DNA from: Emergomyces orientalis
Lineage: Eukaryota; Ascomycota; Eurotiomycetes; Onygenales; Ajellomycetaceae
Assembly: GCA_002110485.1 (NCBI GenBank)
Contig: MOWL01000029.1
Span: forward strand, 124,001-188,000
Direction of reading: 5' to 3'
Length of the DNA stretch: 64,000 nt
Part shown: positions 12,079 through 23,829 of the stretch, one piece after another
Layout: every line of letters starts with the position of its first letter
Position numbering within the stretch: the first letter of the stretch is position 1
The notes under the pieces: model-generated
Database searches by the model: none
What the model saw: the letters and a program-made list of their open reading frames with translations, nothing else
Told to the model about the DNA's origin: nothing
Translations under genes and position numbers: made by a program

Positions 12079-13921
12079 ATGGCCCAAACACAGTCCCAGC
12101 AGTTTGCTTCGCAGGCGTTCTCCCCGCCTGGTTCCACCCCGTCCCCGTCCCCTGGAGCCCCTTCTCCCGTCAGCGGTATCGCCCCTCCTCCAAAACGACA
12201 ACGCCTCTCACCTTTACCGCAAACTCACTCTCCCTACGCATCTCCTAGCTTTGGCACGCTGCAGCTACCTCGTACAGGAAGCCCAGTTAACGGAAACTTC
12301 GCCAACGGCACCTCCACTCCGACTATGAGTGCCCATCCACCTCCAGGTTCTATGGGACCTCCATCGAGACCCGTCGAGAAAGCCACCGATACAGCTGAAC
12401 TAACTGATGTTTTGGCTTCGTCTGGCATCGATGTGAGAGAAGAGGAGGAATATTTGACTCATGCATATGGACAGGCTCCTCCCGTGCCCCAGCAACCGCC
12501 CCGTATCCAAACTAATTTCAACAACTCATTCGTCTCCCAACCATCTGCCGGTACAGTCTCCGCAGGAAACAGTTTCGCGGAGTCGACACTGCAGAAACCA
12601 ACACCCACGCAAGGTGCTTTTGCCACTCCCACACCATCTACCGCGGAACCAGTCACTGCTCAAACCCCCGAGGCCGCAGCTGAAGATGAAAAGTTACGTC
12701 AAGATACTGCGGCGAGCAGGCGTATGCAATACCCTCTACAGGCGCCGTTTCTGTTCACGGCAATGGTGGAAGATCGGATACAAAAACGAGCCTACGACCT
12801 TGGAGTGCGGATACCGGCACAAGGCGTCTACCGTCCTTTCCCGGGTCGCGCTGCTGGCCCTGTCGAGGTCACAGGCCCGGATGGTTCTTCGGTCGTACGG
12901 ACAGGGAAAACGCTTTTGACCCAAGACGCTCCACTTGGCGACATATTGTCACTGATTTCGCTGGCCTGTGAAGAACGACTTCGCTCGGTGGTCGATCATT
13001 CTTATGGGCTAGCAAAAAATCGACGCGCAAATTCACATGGGGCTGTTCCATTAGAATGGAGCGACATGGCCGTTACATTAACACCTCCTGGTGAAAATGC
13101 AGGCGGCCCGTCGAATATGGAGGCGTCTGCCAAAACACTAACGCCTAAACGTATGCAAATGGTGCCACGATGGAACTTTATGATCCTTAAGCTAATCATC
13201 ATATTTTTTAGGTCCCTTATCTGACGATATCGCCAAGGGCGACGAACCTTCAAACAAAAATCCAATGACAATAGTTAATATTGTAGCAAAAAGGAGTCGC
13301 AGCTTAATAGAAAAAGATATATCGAACGAAGAACGGCGGGCTCGTAAACGAGCGAGAAGGAGTGCCGACGCGATCCTGGGCGGCGATTCCAGCAGAGCGG
13401 GCTCTGTTGGGGTTGCCACTCCTAGCGCTGCCACACCAACTGCTCCTGCCAGTGAACGCGCTCCAGACGACCGCAAAACTACAAAAAAGGACTCGAAAAA
13501 GGCCGACTCCAAGGTCACGGAAGCGGTACAACATCAGCAGTCCGTCGAAACGGCTCGGATGGCCACAAACAACCTGACCTCGGGCGTAAGATTTGGCGGG
13601 AAGAAGAAAACCTACAGCTGGCTAACCAGTGGATCCCCCGTCGCGTCGCGCAGTGGCTTTTCTACGCCACCGAGGCCCAATACTGCTACTACCATTGCCG
13701 GCACCTCTGCTGCGAAACCTAGTGGTGGTGCCGCTGGAGGACCAAGTAAATCAGTGGGCAAGCAGATGGGAGATTGGCGAGAGGATGACAAAGAACGCGC
13801 CGCCGGGATTCAGATTAGGGATATCCTTTTCATGCTTGAGGTGGACGGCAAGGGCTCAAAACATCTACAGAAAGCTTACTCGAAAGAGTCGAAAGAGGAT
13901 GTTGACAAACCTGTGCGGTAG
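12079..13921 (+). CDS. taf4: TFIID subunit TAF4
   Basis: Two exons, 12079-13150 and 13212-13921, give 593 residues. TAF4 pairs with TAF12 through a histone fold and is part of the TFIID core in RNA polymerase II initiation. The first 100 residues are Pro/Ser-rich with a basic KRQR patch near 39-42. The helix TDVLASSGIDVREEEEYL (about 109-126) starts the TAF4 domain, followed by the conserved segment around PFLFTAMVEDRIQKRAYDLG. A basic helical stretch after the intron, rich in EERRARKRARR, and the C-terminal IRDILFMLEVDGKGSKHLQKAY complete the family pattern. The 61-nt intron has GTATGC and TTTTAG ends and joins frames exactly. Confidence 0.93.
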
Positions 13922-15436
13922 TAACCTATAAGCTTTTTACCCATAAATCGGAGAGCAAGAGAGTTACGGTGCATAGGCGTCTTTGTTGTCCCATTTTAGC
14001 TTCACCAACCCCGTTGTTTGGTCGAAGCTGGTTTTTTATCTTTCCCTTTCTACGCATGGGTTATTATTAATTATTTTATGTTTTATTAATCTACTGCATT
14101 GCATTCGTACTGTTCTGTAAGCAAGCTCCAAAAAATTGCTATACTAATGTCCTCATTTACCTTTTTTATCCGCCAACATCTTTACCAATATATCTTTTAT
14201 TTCTATGAGCCGGAGGTTTGTCTTTTTCTTCTTTGGTTTAGTTACCTTTCTGTACCCTTTTCTGCAGATAGGCACAGTGTACATACGTCTATAAAATGAC
14301 CCCAACCATTGCATTGCTATTATTAGTTACCGTTCTTAAGGTTAGTGATTGTTCCTGCATCGTAGGATCCCTCCCTGTTCCACTGTCAATATATCAATTT
14401 TAAAATGTAGGTGGGACGTCTGTTTAAGTTACCGAGTTCAGGCAACAATTCCCAACTTACTCCAGTTGTCTTCGTATCAGAATATGCATTTTTGGCACAT
14501 CCTCCATGTTCCCCTGTTATGTTTCTTCTCCCACCAACAACAGAGCAGCACCCAACCATCAGGTTGAAGCGTTCAATGGGACAAATAACAGCATTACTTT
14601 ATCTTCAACGTACCTCGCTTTTTCTATTCGATGGCCTGCTTTTATCTAGTGATCATCCGCCGGGAATCTTCTATATGATACCAAGCCTCTCGCCTTAACT
14701 TCTCTGGCCAAGTTTATGTCTGGAAAACCCTGGCCATGTTCAATGAGACGCTCTAGGCTCTACGATGTGTTCATCATCTGTTAATTTGCATCCCGTTCAT
14801 CTGGATATATGCCTGATGGGACTCTGATCGACTATAAACATGCTTTCGAAATTGTTTACTTTCTCCAAAATCATTTCTTTCATTTCCCCGGCTTTTGGTT
14901 TCTCTTTTGAGCTCTTGATGCACAATAACTAACAGCATATGCATCACAAGAAAACCTGTTTTCCTGCAGGAAAGAATAATTTCCTAAGCATGCGAGTTCT
15001 TACCATGCTTTCTAACTCTGCTGCGGCACGTGCAGGCTATCTGGCACTGGACGATAAATACCTTCGCCGTTGGCGTTGGTATTGGTATGGGGTGCTCTCG
15101 CAAAGCTTCCAACAATGAACCAACACGCATATTCTGAAATGGCCATCAATGCAGAAGAAAGGGAAAAACAAAGATGGCACAATGCCACGCAGCCTGCAGC
15201 AGCATTATACCTGTTTTAATCGGTAGTATATGTGTCATGCATATTATTGCTATCATATACCAGACCACCTTGCTCTTCGATGTGGCACTTGGAAGCTTGA
15301 TTCATCGTTTGTATTGAGCATCTACGTGGAACTACCCTTGATATACATATATATATGTACCCCTATCTTTATATAAATGTACTTATAGATGCCTTCTATC
15401 GCAAACCAACGAGCGGATGACAAAAGAAAACGCACA
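13922..15436. other. Intergenic region
   Basis: AT-rich 3' flank of taf4 and 5' flank of the DPBB gene. Open frames here are short and show no domain. Nothing else was recognised. Confidence 0.55.
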
Positions 15437-16156
15437 ATGATCTTCATTCCCTACCTAATGGTCCTAGGCATCGTCCCCAGCCTTGCAATGCAGGGTCCTA
15501 GTTCCGGGGGCATTCTCCTGTTAGTATTCTCTGATCCATTAACCGCTGCACTCCATTTGGCCTCTTGGTGAAAAAGGAGGACCGGAAAAGGAGATAAAAG
15601 AGAAAGAGAAAGAGAAAGAGAAAAAGAAAGAGAAAATAAGTCCTCCTCAATCACTGGCTTACTTACACCACTCAACCACAGTCCCCGCGCCCCAACCCTC
15701 GAACCCGGAGAGTTCATCACAGATGCGCTCGCCCGTCTCCACCAGCCTACCGAAAACCACACAAATAAAGCGACGGCCTCCCCTACCTGCACCTTCGATC
15801 ACAAATACAACTCTTCCTCCTCCGCCTCCGGCACCACTGCTTCGTTGGCATACATCAACCCCGCCCTCCTCCACGTTGGTAAAGGTAACGACAACAGTAA
15901 CAGCAACGGCACGGGCCTTTGCGGTGCTTCCATAATTGTTATCAATCCGTTTTTGACCAAGGCGATATCCACGACGGTTGGGGGTGGTTGTGTGAATTGT
16001 TCGATGTATGATGTTGAGCTTTCGGAGGCGGCATGGGGGGAGTTGACAGGGGGAGGGGGAGAGGGGGGAGGGGACAAGGGGGAATTGGAGGGATCGAAAC
16101 CAGGGTCGGTGTGGAGGGACGGGAGAGAGAGTGTTGGTGTTGCTGTTCAGTGGTAG
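15437..16156 (+). CDS. Secreted RlpA/expansin-like double-psi beta-barrel protein
   Basis: The model uses exons 15437-15519 and 15682-16156. The first exon encodes a hydrophobic signal peptide, MIFIPYLMVLGIVPSLA. After a Thr/Ser-rich spacer, the second exon carries the barrel signature: GLCGASIIVINPF, a CVNC pair, then YDVELSEAAWGEL and a final VGVAVQW strand. This matches the small fungal RlpA-like/expansin-like family, which folds like expansin domain 1 and papain inhibitors but usually lacks cellulase activity. The intron (162 nt) contains a GAAAGA repeat. A Gly-rich insertion near the end comes from a purine-rich tract. The 3' end is uncertain: splicing 16153-16264 would replace the stop at 16154 and extend the protein to 16415 with a Gln/Pro-rich tail. 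Confidence 0.55.
15597..15635 (+). repeat. GAAAGA purine microsatellite in an intron
   Basis: A tandem (AGAAAG)n-type tract with one interruption. It lies in the predicted first intron of the DPBB gene; in the read-through frame it would encode alternating Arg-Glu or Lys-Glu. Confidence 0.75.
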
Positions 16157-16415
16157 GTGGTGGAGGAGCCTTTTTCCCTCATTTTCTTCTTTATTTTGGG
16201 CTGCAGTAATTTATTTATACAAGGTGTCCTCTGCTAACGGACATATAACTACTTTTCTCTTCAGGATGATTTCGCCACTCTCACCACAACAACAGCGACA
16301 ACTTGGTGGCAGTTGGAATCAAAATCCAACTTCGGCCCAGACGCCGAATCAAGCCAGGAAGGGGCGTGTTCCCATCCCACCTGGGATCAACCAAGTACAG
16401 AGGTGGGCATCCTGA

Positions 16416-18513
16416 GGGAGGAATTTGAGAAAGGGATGAGAATTTAAGGCGTGCTGGCATCTTTTCTTCGGGCTTAGTTTGTTTTCAACGTTTGATATCA
16501 TCTATCTTATTCCTCTCATTTGTATTATTATTACAATTAGATCTTCCTCTAGAATTGATATATCTGGGTATCCTTTTGCCCTTTTCAATCCTGGGATTAA
16601 ACCATGGACCAATTCAGCAATGCTCAGGGCCATTGAACCACCTAAAGTAGTTATTGGCATACGTCTCATTTAGTTCATATTCGTCTATATTGGCTCCGAA
16701 ATATAGCATGAATGATTATCAAAGATAATAAAAGGGTCATCATTCGTAGGTAGTCATCGGAATTCTGTTTTCTCAATCCCCCTGAAGCTTCTTCAAAGAC
16801 GGTCACAAGCTTCAAAAAATTCACAACCCCAATCAGATCTAAATACAAGTAAAAGCCAGAGACGTACAAACCTTCCCTATGTATAACGCCAAAACACAAG
16901 AGGAATAAAATAAACTAGGGTTCAAGCGGCATAAAACAGCAGAAGCAATGTATAAAAACATATGTGAGGTATATATATATTTATAAATATATTGCATCTG
17001 CACCCCCTCTCAACTTCTCTTTTCTCCTTGACCAACAAAGCACCACCCCCAAAACCACTTCAGTTCGCCAGCAGGTACAAATGTGCCATCGACCAATATT
17101 CATAAAATTGCGTAAGTCATTAGACATAGCATAGCCACAGATAAACCATGAGGTAAAGCAAAAAAGCGCAAGGCGAAGCCACGACAAACCACCACCAGCA
17201 GCATAACAGACAGTAGGGAGGAGGAGGGCTGTATAGATGGACTGGATTTAATTAAAAGTGTCCCAAAAACAAAACTCCTCACGTCGCGCGTCGGTCGATT
17301 TGGGGGAGGGGGGAAGGATATTAGGCACAGGAGGGGTGGGATGGAAATGGAATGAGCGCGGCAGTTTTTTTTTTTTTTTTTTTGGGGGGTGGGAAGGGGT
17401 TGGTTCAAGGGAAGGGAAATAAATGCTAATTAACCCAAAACCAAACATCAAAACCAAACCAGGAATGATGACTGAAGTTCACAATGTCAAGATTGAAATC
17501 GGAATCAAAATCAAAATCACAGCAATTATGCCCTATCCTATCCTATTCCTATCCTGTTCCGATCCGATGTACATGTACTGGATAACACCCTTCCCCTCCC
17601 CTCGAAACCATGAGCCTGGGCCTGAAACCTGCCTGGCCTGCGCTCCGCCTCCCTATAGTGATATATGTAGAATGTATGTAAATAACGAGGAAGAAATGAA
17701 GATAAGGAAAACAAAAACCGAATGCCAACGCCGACAAAAAGGGCGATGAGAGGGGTAAAAGTAAAAGTAAAATTGACGTGAAACAAGTCAGTTAGAAGAG
17801 GAATGAAATAAGAATAGAAATGTATGAGAGTGAATGGGGGTTGGGGGTTGAGGGTTGGATATATGTCAAATGTCATGTTGTGTTCAGTTCAGTTCAGTCC
17901 GTTAGATGACTTGCCCATGCTTTGCCTTAGCTTGGCCTTCGCCTATTTGCCTTCCAAGTGGTTCAAAGAGAGAAAAAGAGAAAAATAAGGAAGATAGGAA
18001 ATGAAAATAAAAGAGAAAAAGAAAAACAGGGAGGGTAAAAGAGGCACAAGGAAAGAAAGAGAAATTCCGTACACTGTACTGCACTGTACTTTAGTAAAGA
18101 AACATCCCCCCTCTGTTCGTTCCCCCTTTCATTTTCGCCCCTACCAACCAAACCAAGATTACCTTGAAACTCGAACAAACTTGACTAAAACCAAGTCAAC
18201 GTTTATTAACATCTCCAAGCGCGCCGTTACTTTGCTTCTAGCCTGATCTGCAGCGTGCCCGCTTTGATACTCTGCATTGTTGATTTGTGGCGGACGGAGG
18301 CGTGTAATTAACAGGCATCAGGCAAGGGGACAGACCAGACTAGATCAGACCAGATACAGACAAGAGAGAGGAAGCATTCATCAATTCGTGAAAAAAACCC
18401 ACGCACATGAAACCCATGAAACCATCCCCAAAAAATATGAAATCAATCAATATATCGTGGCCCCACAACAGAAATGAGAGAAAAAACGAAGGAAGAACGT
18501 AGGTAAGTAGCTA
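16416..18513. other. Intergenic region between convergent genes
   Basis: Two kilobases separate the DPBB gene and the 3' end of the LAMMER kinase gene. The region holds a T19 run at 17365-17383 followed by a G-run and purine-rich stretches near 17970-18060. No coding frame with a recognisable domain was found on either strand. Confidence 0.55.
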
Positions 18514-20961
18514 CTACGAAGCAGATGCTGATGCCGACGCCGCGGTAAGGTCATCGCGGATCTGCTGCCCGATCCTCAGCGCCTCGGTGCCGTCGTCTAT
18601 GATGGATTCTTTGAACCAGGGGTGTTTTAGGGCTTGTTTTGCAGTGATACGCACTTTTGGGTCGTAGACGAAGATGCGGCGGAGCAGGTCGAGAAAGTGT
18701 TTGTTGAAGCTCGTTGTGGCGGGGATGAAGTCCTGGGTTTAATGTTAGTATGGAGTTTTTGTTTTCCGGGTTTGGGGATTCAAAAGGGGGTATTCATACA
18801 TGGAGTGGTTTCATGGCACGGACGTATTTCTTCGATGCTTTTGATGTCTCGGCATTGGGGTAGTCCAGTCTACTTCGGTTGAAGTATCTAATTTTATCCC
18901 ATTAGCTATCATATAATACTTAGGAGGGGGATAAGGTGCATGTAGCGTACTTCGCAGCTCCATTGGTACTCCCGCTTCGACCTTGCATCACCTGCTTGAC
19001 AAGCTTCGCATCGATCTTACCCCCACAGACACTCTCCATCATAGCAAGATGTTCGAGGTTATCATGTGTTTGGAAAAGGGCGTCACCTGTGAAGAACTCC
19101 ACGAGTATACAGCCAATACTCCAGATATCGCAGGGAAAGCTCCAGCCTAGATTCAGGATGATTTCGGGAGCGCGGTAGTGGCGTGTTGAGACGACGGAGG
19201 AGTGGTATTCGTCGTTGAAGGTGGCGGATCCGAAGTCGATTAGCCGGATCTCGCTGTTTAGGAGGACGCGCCGTTGGCGGGCATTTCGCGAGGAGGTATG
19301 GGAAGATGACGGGATGGCTCGGTTGTAAGTAAAAGTCTGGTAGGCATTGTTCACTAGGAGTATGTTTTCGGGTTTTAGATCCGTGTGGATAAGGTTGAGA
19401 TCGTGGAGGACTAGAAAAGATCAGCATCAAGTAGTTTAAGTATATATTAGATACGAGACTTACACGCAACGCTGGTTAAGAGCTGTCGAGCAAAGCTCTG
19501 AATCTGACTGCTTGGGAAGGGCACGAATCCGTTACCCTTGAGAAAATCGAAGACGCTCTGGCCCAGCAGATCCGTCACGATGCAAATATGATTTCGGAAG
19601 TCAAAACAATCCCGAAGATGTATGCATTTATTACGATTCGTCTTGTCGTTCGAGGCCAGCGTGGACAACACCCGCAGCTCAATCCGTGAGGCTTCCCTAT
19701 ATTTCTGCACTGACCGGATGATCTTGACGGCACAGCGAGTTTTCTTCTGTTTGTCATATGCCTCCACGACCTTTCCGAAGGTTCCTTGGCCAAGTAGTTT
19801 GATGATGGAGTCTTATATCCCAATTAGTAAGAGGTCTAGCAAACCGATCAAGGTAAAGAAAACTCACATCTCTCTGTTAAATCTGTTTCTGGGGTGACTA
19901 TGTAGTGTCCATCATCATCGTCTACCTTTTGGTTTTTAGGAAGATGGTACTATTGAAAAGTTAGCCATGCTGAGGGCAATTATATAAGGAGGGGGTTCGC
20001 ATACATCTCGGATTACCGGCACAGTCACATCTTTAGCTTTTATAGGCGGCTTTGGAGGGGGGATATAACTGCTAAACGCATCCCCTGAGACTTCCAACTC
20101 CCTCCGTTTCTGCTCATCACGGGCAGATTTGCGCGTCACCACCCGCTTCCGTTTCTGGCCGATGGCAGCAGCGTCTTCGTAATATATATTGCTTGTCGGG
20201 GCACTGCCGTGTGAGCCCATTGATGTCGGGGCAGTGGTGTGCAAGGAGGTAGTTCGATCCGTGGAGATGGAGGTGCCTGACGAATCCTCGCCATATTGCT
20301 GGGGGTGGATGGAGAACGTGGGCCGGTCATAATAAGACATATCAATTGCAGTCTCCACTCCCGTCCGTCTTCTTTTGGTTGCAGGGGCACGGTGAGAGGA
20401 GCCATTGACACCGGACGCGATAGCAGACCGAGCAGACGTATGTGAGATGGGTATCTTCTGGTGTGTGGAGGAGGAGGCGGAGGGGATAGATGTGTTTTCC
20501 TGGTTGTTGATGTTGTTGGGGTTTTCATCGTCGTCATCGTCAATGACGATGATTTCCTTTGGCACACCATTTTTATAGAACTCGGCCCAGTCTGGCTTTT
20601 TCCGCCGGCTCTGAGCAGTAGGCAGTGTGGCAGAGGAGGGCTGCTGCTGTTGCTGCTGATAATGGTAGGGCGCCATGTTGGCCTGATGGTTTATGGAGGT
20701 CGAGGAGGAGGAGGAGGAGGGAGGTATTGACGGAGCGGGGAGAGGGAGAGTTGTATTATTAAGCTGGGAGGAGGAGGTTGCCGTGGTCGTAGTAGGATAG
20801 GTATAGGAATTGGCCAAGCGGGAGGAGCCCGCAGACGCAGCAGTAGCAGAGGACGTCGAAGGATAGGTGGTGGAAGCGGGCTGGTAAGTCTGGTGGTGCG
20901 AGTAGCCATAGTGTGGGTGACGCGATGGGTGAGTGGCCGTGGCAGTTGAAGGAGTCGACAT
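18514..20961 (-). CDS. lkh1: LAMMER (CLK-type) dual-specificity protein kinase
   Basis: Six exons read 20961-20005, 19949-19868, 19811-19464, 19410-18951, 18887-18800 and 18732-18514, giving 717 residues. LAMMER kinases phosphorylate SR-type splicing factors and regulators of growth and stress. The N-terminal 320 residues are low complexity (Ser, Thr, Tyr, Gln, poly-Pro, poly-Ser) with a basic KKPDW region and RKRVVTRK. The kinase domain shows GQGTFGKVV, the lysine of CAVKII, HTDLKPENILL, IDFGSATF, STRHYRAPEIIL and the family motif EHLAMME, followed here by Ser. Intron 1 has two in-frame acceptors 24 nt apart (exon start 19949 or 19925), so the eight residues before VDDDDGHY could be optional; I chose the one next to the branch-like GCTAAC. 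Confidence 0.94.
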
Positions 20962-23829
20962 GATGGAGTGGGAAGAGGAGGATTTGGAACTGGGATGGCC
21001 GCGACAAATAAGAGAAAAGAAAAGAGAAATCGAACTCCTTTCTTCTTGATGGTTTGGAGTGGATTGTTGCCAGACAGTAGCAAGTTAAAATAATAGAAAG
21101 AAAAAAAATTGTCTCTCTCTTGATGGCCACCGAGCGAAGGGCGAAAAGCGGAGGCGACTCAAGAGGGGATTTTTGTCTAAGAGAGAGCCATGGACACCGG
21201 GGTGAGACAAACACCCAGAAAATCAGCAGGGGGGGGGGGGGGGGGGGAGGGGAGCAGTGAAAATTGTATATGGAGGTGACGGCCACCAGAGAGACTTGGA
21301 AGTAGGATATCTGGGTGCTGGGAGGAGGAGGCAAGTGGTGAAGGCTATCGTGAGAGGAGAAGAGTGGTGTGTGGTCTGGGGGGACCACGGGTAGAGGCAC
21401 TATTTTCTCGACTCCCAGACTCTCCCAGTCGGCTGATTTGGAGCGGAGGCGAGGGTAGAGAAAACACACAAAAAAAATACAAAATGATGCGAGAGGGCTG
21501 GAGATGAGGCTGCCGGGGATGGAATGGCACGCTGGAAGGAAGTGTATTGGATAAAAGGAGTTAAGGAGTAGAGGAGCAGAGGAGTAGTTGTGGAGCGGGC
21601 CGTGTTGTGTAGAATTTGAGGCAGTGTGGAGGGATCAACTAACTCAGGATAGACGTTGTTCCGTCCGGGGGGCTGACTGAGGGCGAGAAGGGGAGGGTTA
21701 TACAGTGCACCTGTAGGAATATATATATACAGGAGACTAGGCATAGCATCTAGGATCTGTTTATCTCTATTCCTGTCCATCCGCCAGACATCCCGCTGTC
21801 TCTGGTTGCAACTATCTATCTATCTCGGTCATGGCTATTGTAGTCTATGTAGGTATGTACAGTACCTAGTTAGGGATTTAACTAACTTGGTGAAGGAGAT
21901 GGAAGCGATGGCGAGGAAGTGGAAAACTCTACAACCTGAAGTATATTTCATCCCGGGGAAAGGATCCGAATATACGAATATGTTCCATCCAGCTATCGAT
22001 CTACTTTATTATTGTTTTATATTATTTTTCTATCTGGCATATTTCTACTCTTTTAGTAGTATATATATTTTTATATACATGGCGTGGAATTAAAATTTGG
22101 GGATGTGTGCATAGTTCCTACCACCCCAAGCGCCATGCCCACGTGATCTGACACTCTCCAATTTTCATCAAGGAATATACAAAGTTTGGCGGGCGGCAAG
22201 GTTCCTGCTGGTATTGCTGCGGCAACTCCTCCCATCTTATAACTAGTAGTTATTTATATATGGATAGGGTACTCCGTACAATGTTTATGCCATGTAAGCC
22301 ATTCAGCCATACTATAATCCTCCCATTTTTTTCGGGGGAAGGGGGAGTTCCTTGCTGGTGTAGTTACTGTACAGCCAACCCTTCCTTATATGTGGCCTCT
22401 AATACGGAGAGACGGATTTCAATCAAACGAAAACAGACAAATAAATAAATATATACGTTATGTAAAAAATTAATTAAAATTAAAATGAAATAAATAGAAC
22501 TTAAATAGAATTTCCCTTCCGTTTCAAAAACGCCCCTGACAGCACAATAAACACGTAGGTATTATTTATGTTAGAGTGCTCCCCTAGTCGGCGCCCTTTG
22601 TATAGTGCTGCGGAACTTTCCTCGGGATCGATCCCCTTAATGAATCACTTTGCTCGGTGTAGTCTATCCGATGCTCGACCAGGCCAAACCATCAAGTTAC
22701 GAATAGAATAGTCTGACTATCGATCAATCACTCCGAGTCGTCTTGCCTGTGACGCCTTGGCAGATGGTTGACTTCATACCTGCCGGAACAAGTTGACATT
22801 GTCCACTGCGGCGCAGCCAACGAGTTTGATATCATCCTCGATTATATTAACGGATTCTTCATAGATACTCATGAGAGCGCAGAGCATGAATCAGGGAGTG
22901 CGTGCCCGGTAATTTTTATTAGACATCTGGTTTTTCTCTAGACATTGGAGGGAGAGAAAAAAATGATTACATGCAGGAGGAACAGGCTATCCGAGTTCAG
23001 AAGAAAACAATGCACCATCATCAATTCATTATGTAGCTGCGGATCAGTAAGGAGAAGAAATTTAGCACAAATTAAATACTAAATTGTTAACCTTTGCTCA
23101 TGGGCAAACCTGGGATAAATGTGAAGGGTCGCCGCTGGTTTAACTGGAGCACCTGCAAGGTTCCTAAGGTTTAGTGCCGCCATGCCCCTAAATAACAACT
23201 AGAATTTAGCCGTTCCCCCCTTGGAGCGAGATTCGTGATTGTCAATAGGCGTCGCATCTAGTCCCCCTACCTCTAAATTTCTTTTGCGGGACAGTTACCA
23301 TGTAAGATATTCATTTGTTTCAAACCGACTCAGCAGTTGTCTCGTCTGCTTGTGGCATGAAAGAATGTTTCAGATACCGTAGCCAAAAGGGTCGCAGTTT
23401 GAGTCGGGCTGTATGAATAGTAAGGGATTAGAACCGACATGACTGGACATTGCACAAGGGTGTCTGGTATCCAATCTTTCCAGCGGAGGAATAGAGAAAC
23501 AAATGAACTCGTTTGAGCGAGTTGGAGAAAGAAGGGAAAAGGGGGTGGAAAATGGCAGAAGAAAAAAGAAAGAGGGAGGCAAAAAGACAGGACATATTTA
23601 ACCCGAATCAGTCAGGTATATATCTCTATTTGAACGGAATAATAGAAACAATTCTATACATATCAAAGATAGAACATCCATCCAATCACAGAAAATTCAA
23701 GAAACCCACGATGTCTAGACGCCGAGCTGGGCAGAGTAAAAAAGTGAATGTAGAAAGCGAGGCGGTATAAAACTAAAGAGCGATACCAAAAGAGAAATTC
23801 TCATGATAATATTCGAAGAGGACGATAGA
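20962..23829. other. Long intergenic region upstream of lkh1
   Basis: Almost 2.9 kb without a supported gene. It includes the probable long leader and promoter of lkh1, with a G19 run at 21229-21247 (C19 on the transcribed sense of lkh1), then AT-rich DNA at 21800-22500. The segment 22500-23700 gave no domain on either strand. Confidence 0.55.
21229..21247. repeat. G19 homopolymer
   Basis: Nineteen uninterrupted G residues about 270 bp upstream of the lkh1 start codon, followed by further short G-runs. On the lkh1 sense strand this is a C-run, so the template strand could form G-quadruplex structure. Confidence 0.9.

Noticed and set aside
15451..15792. Minus-strand 113-residue frame
   Set aside because: It is antisense to the DPBB gene and includes the Ser/Leu repeat made by the GAAAGA microsatellite.
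7994..16415. Biosynthetic gene cluster
   Set aside because: No polyketide synthase, NRPS, terpene cyclase or tailoring enzyme set is present here or elsewhere in the window; the genes are mostly housekeeping.
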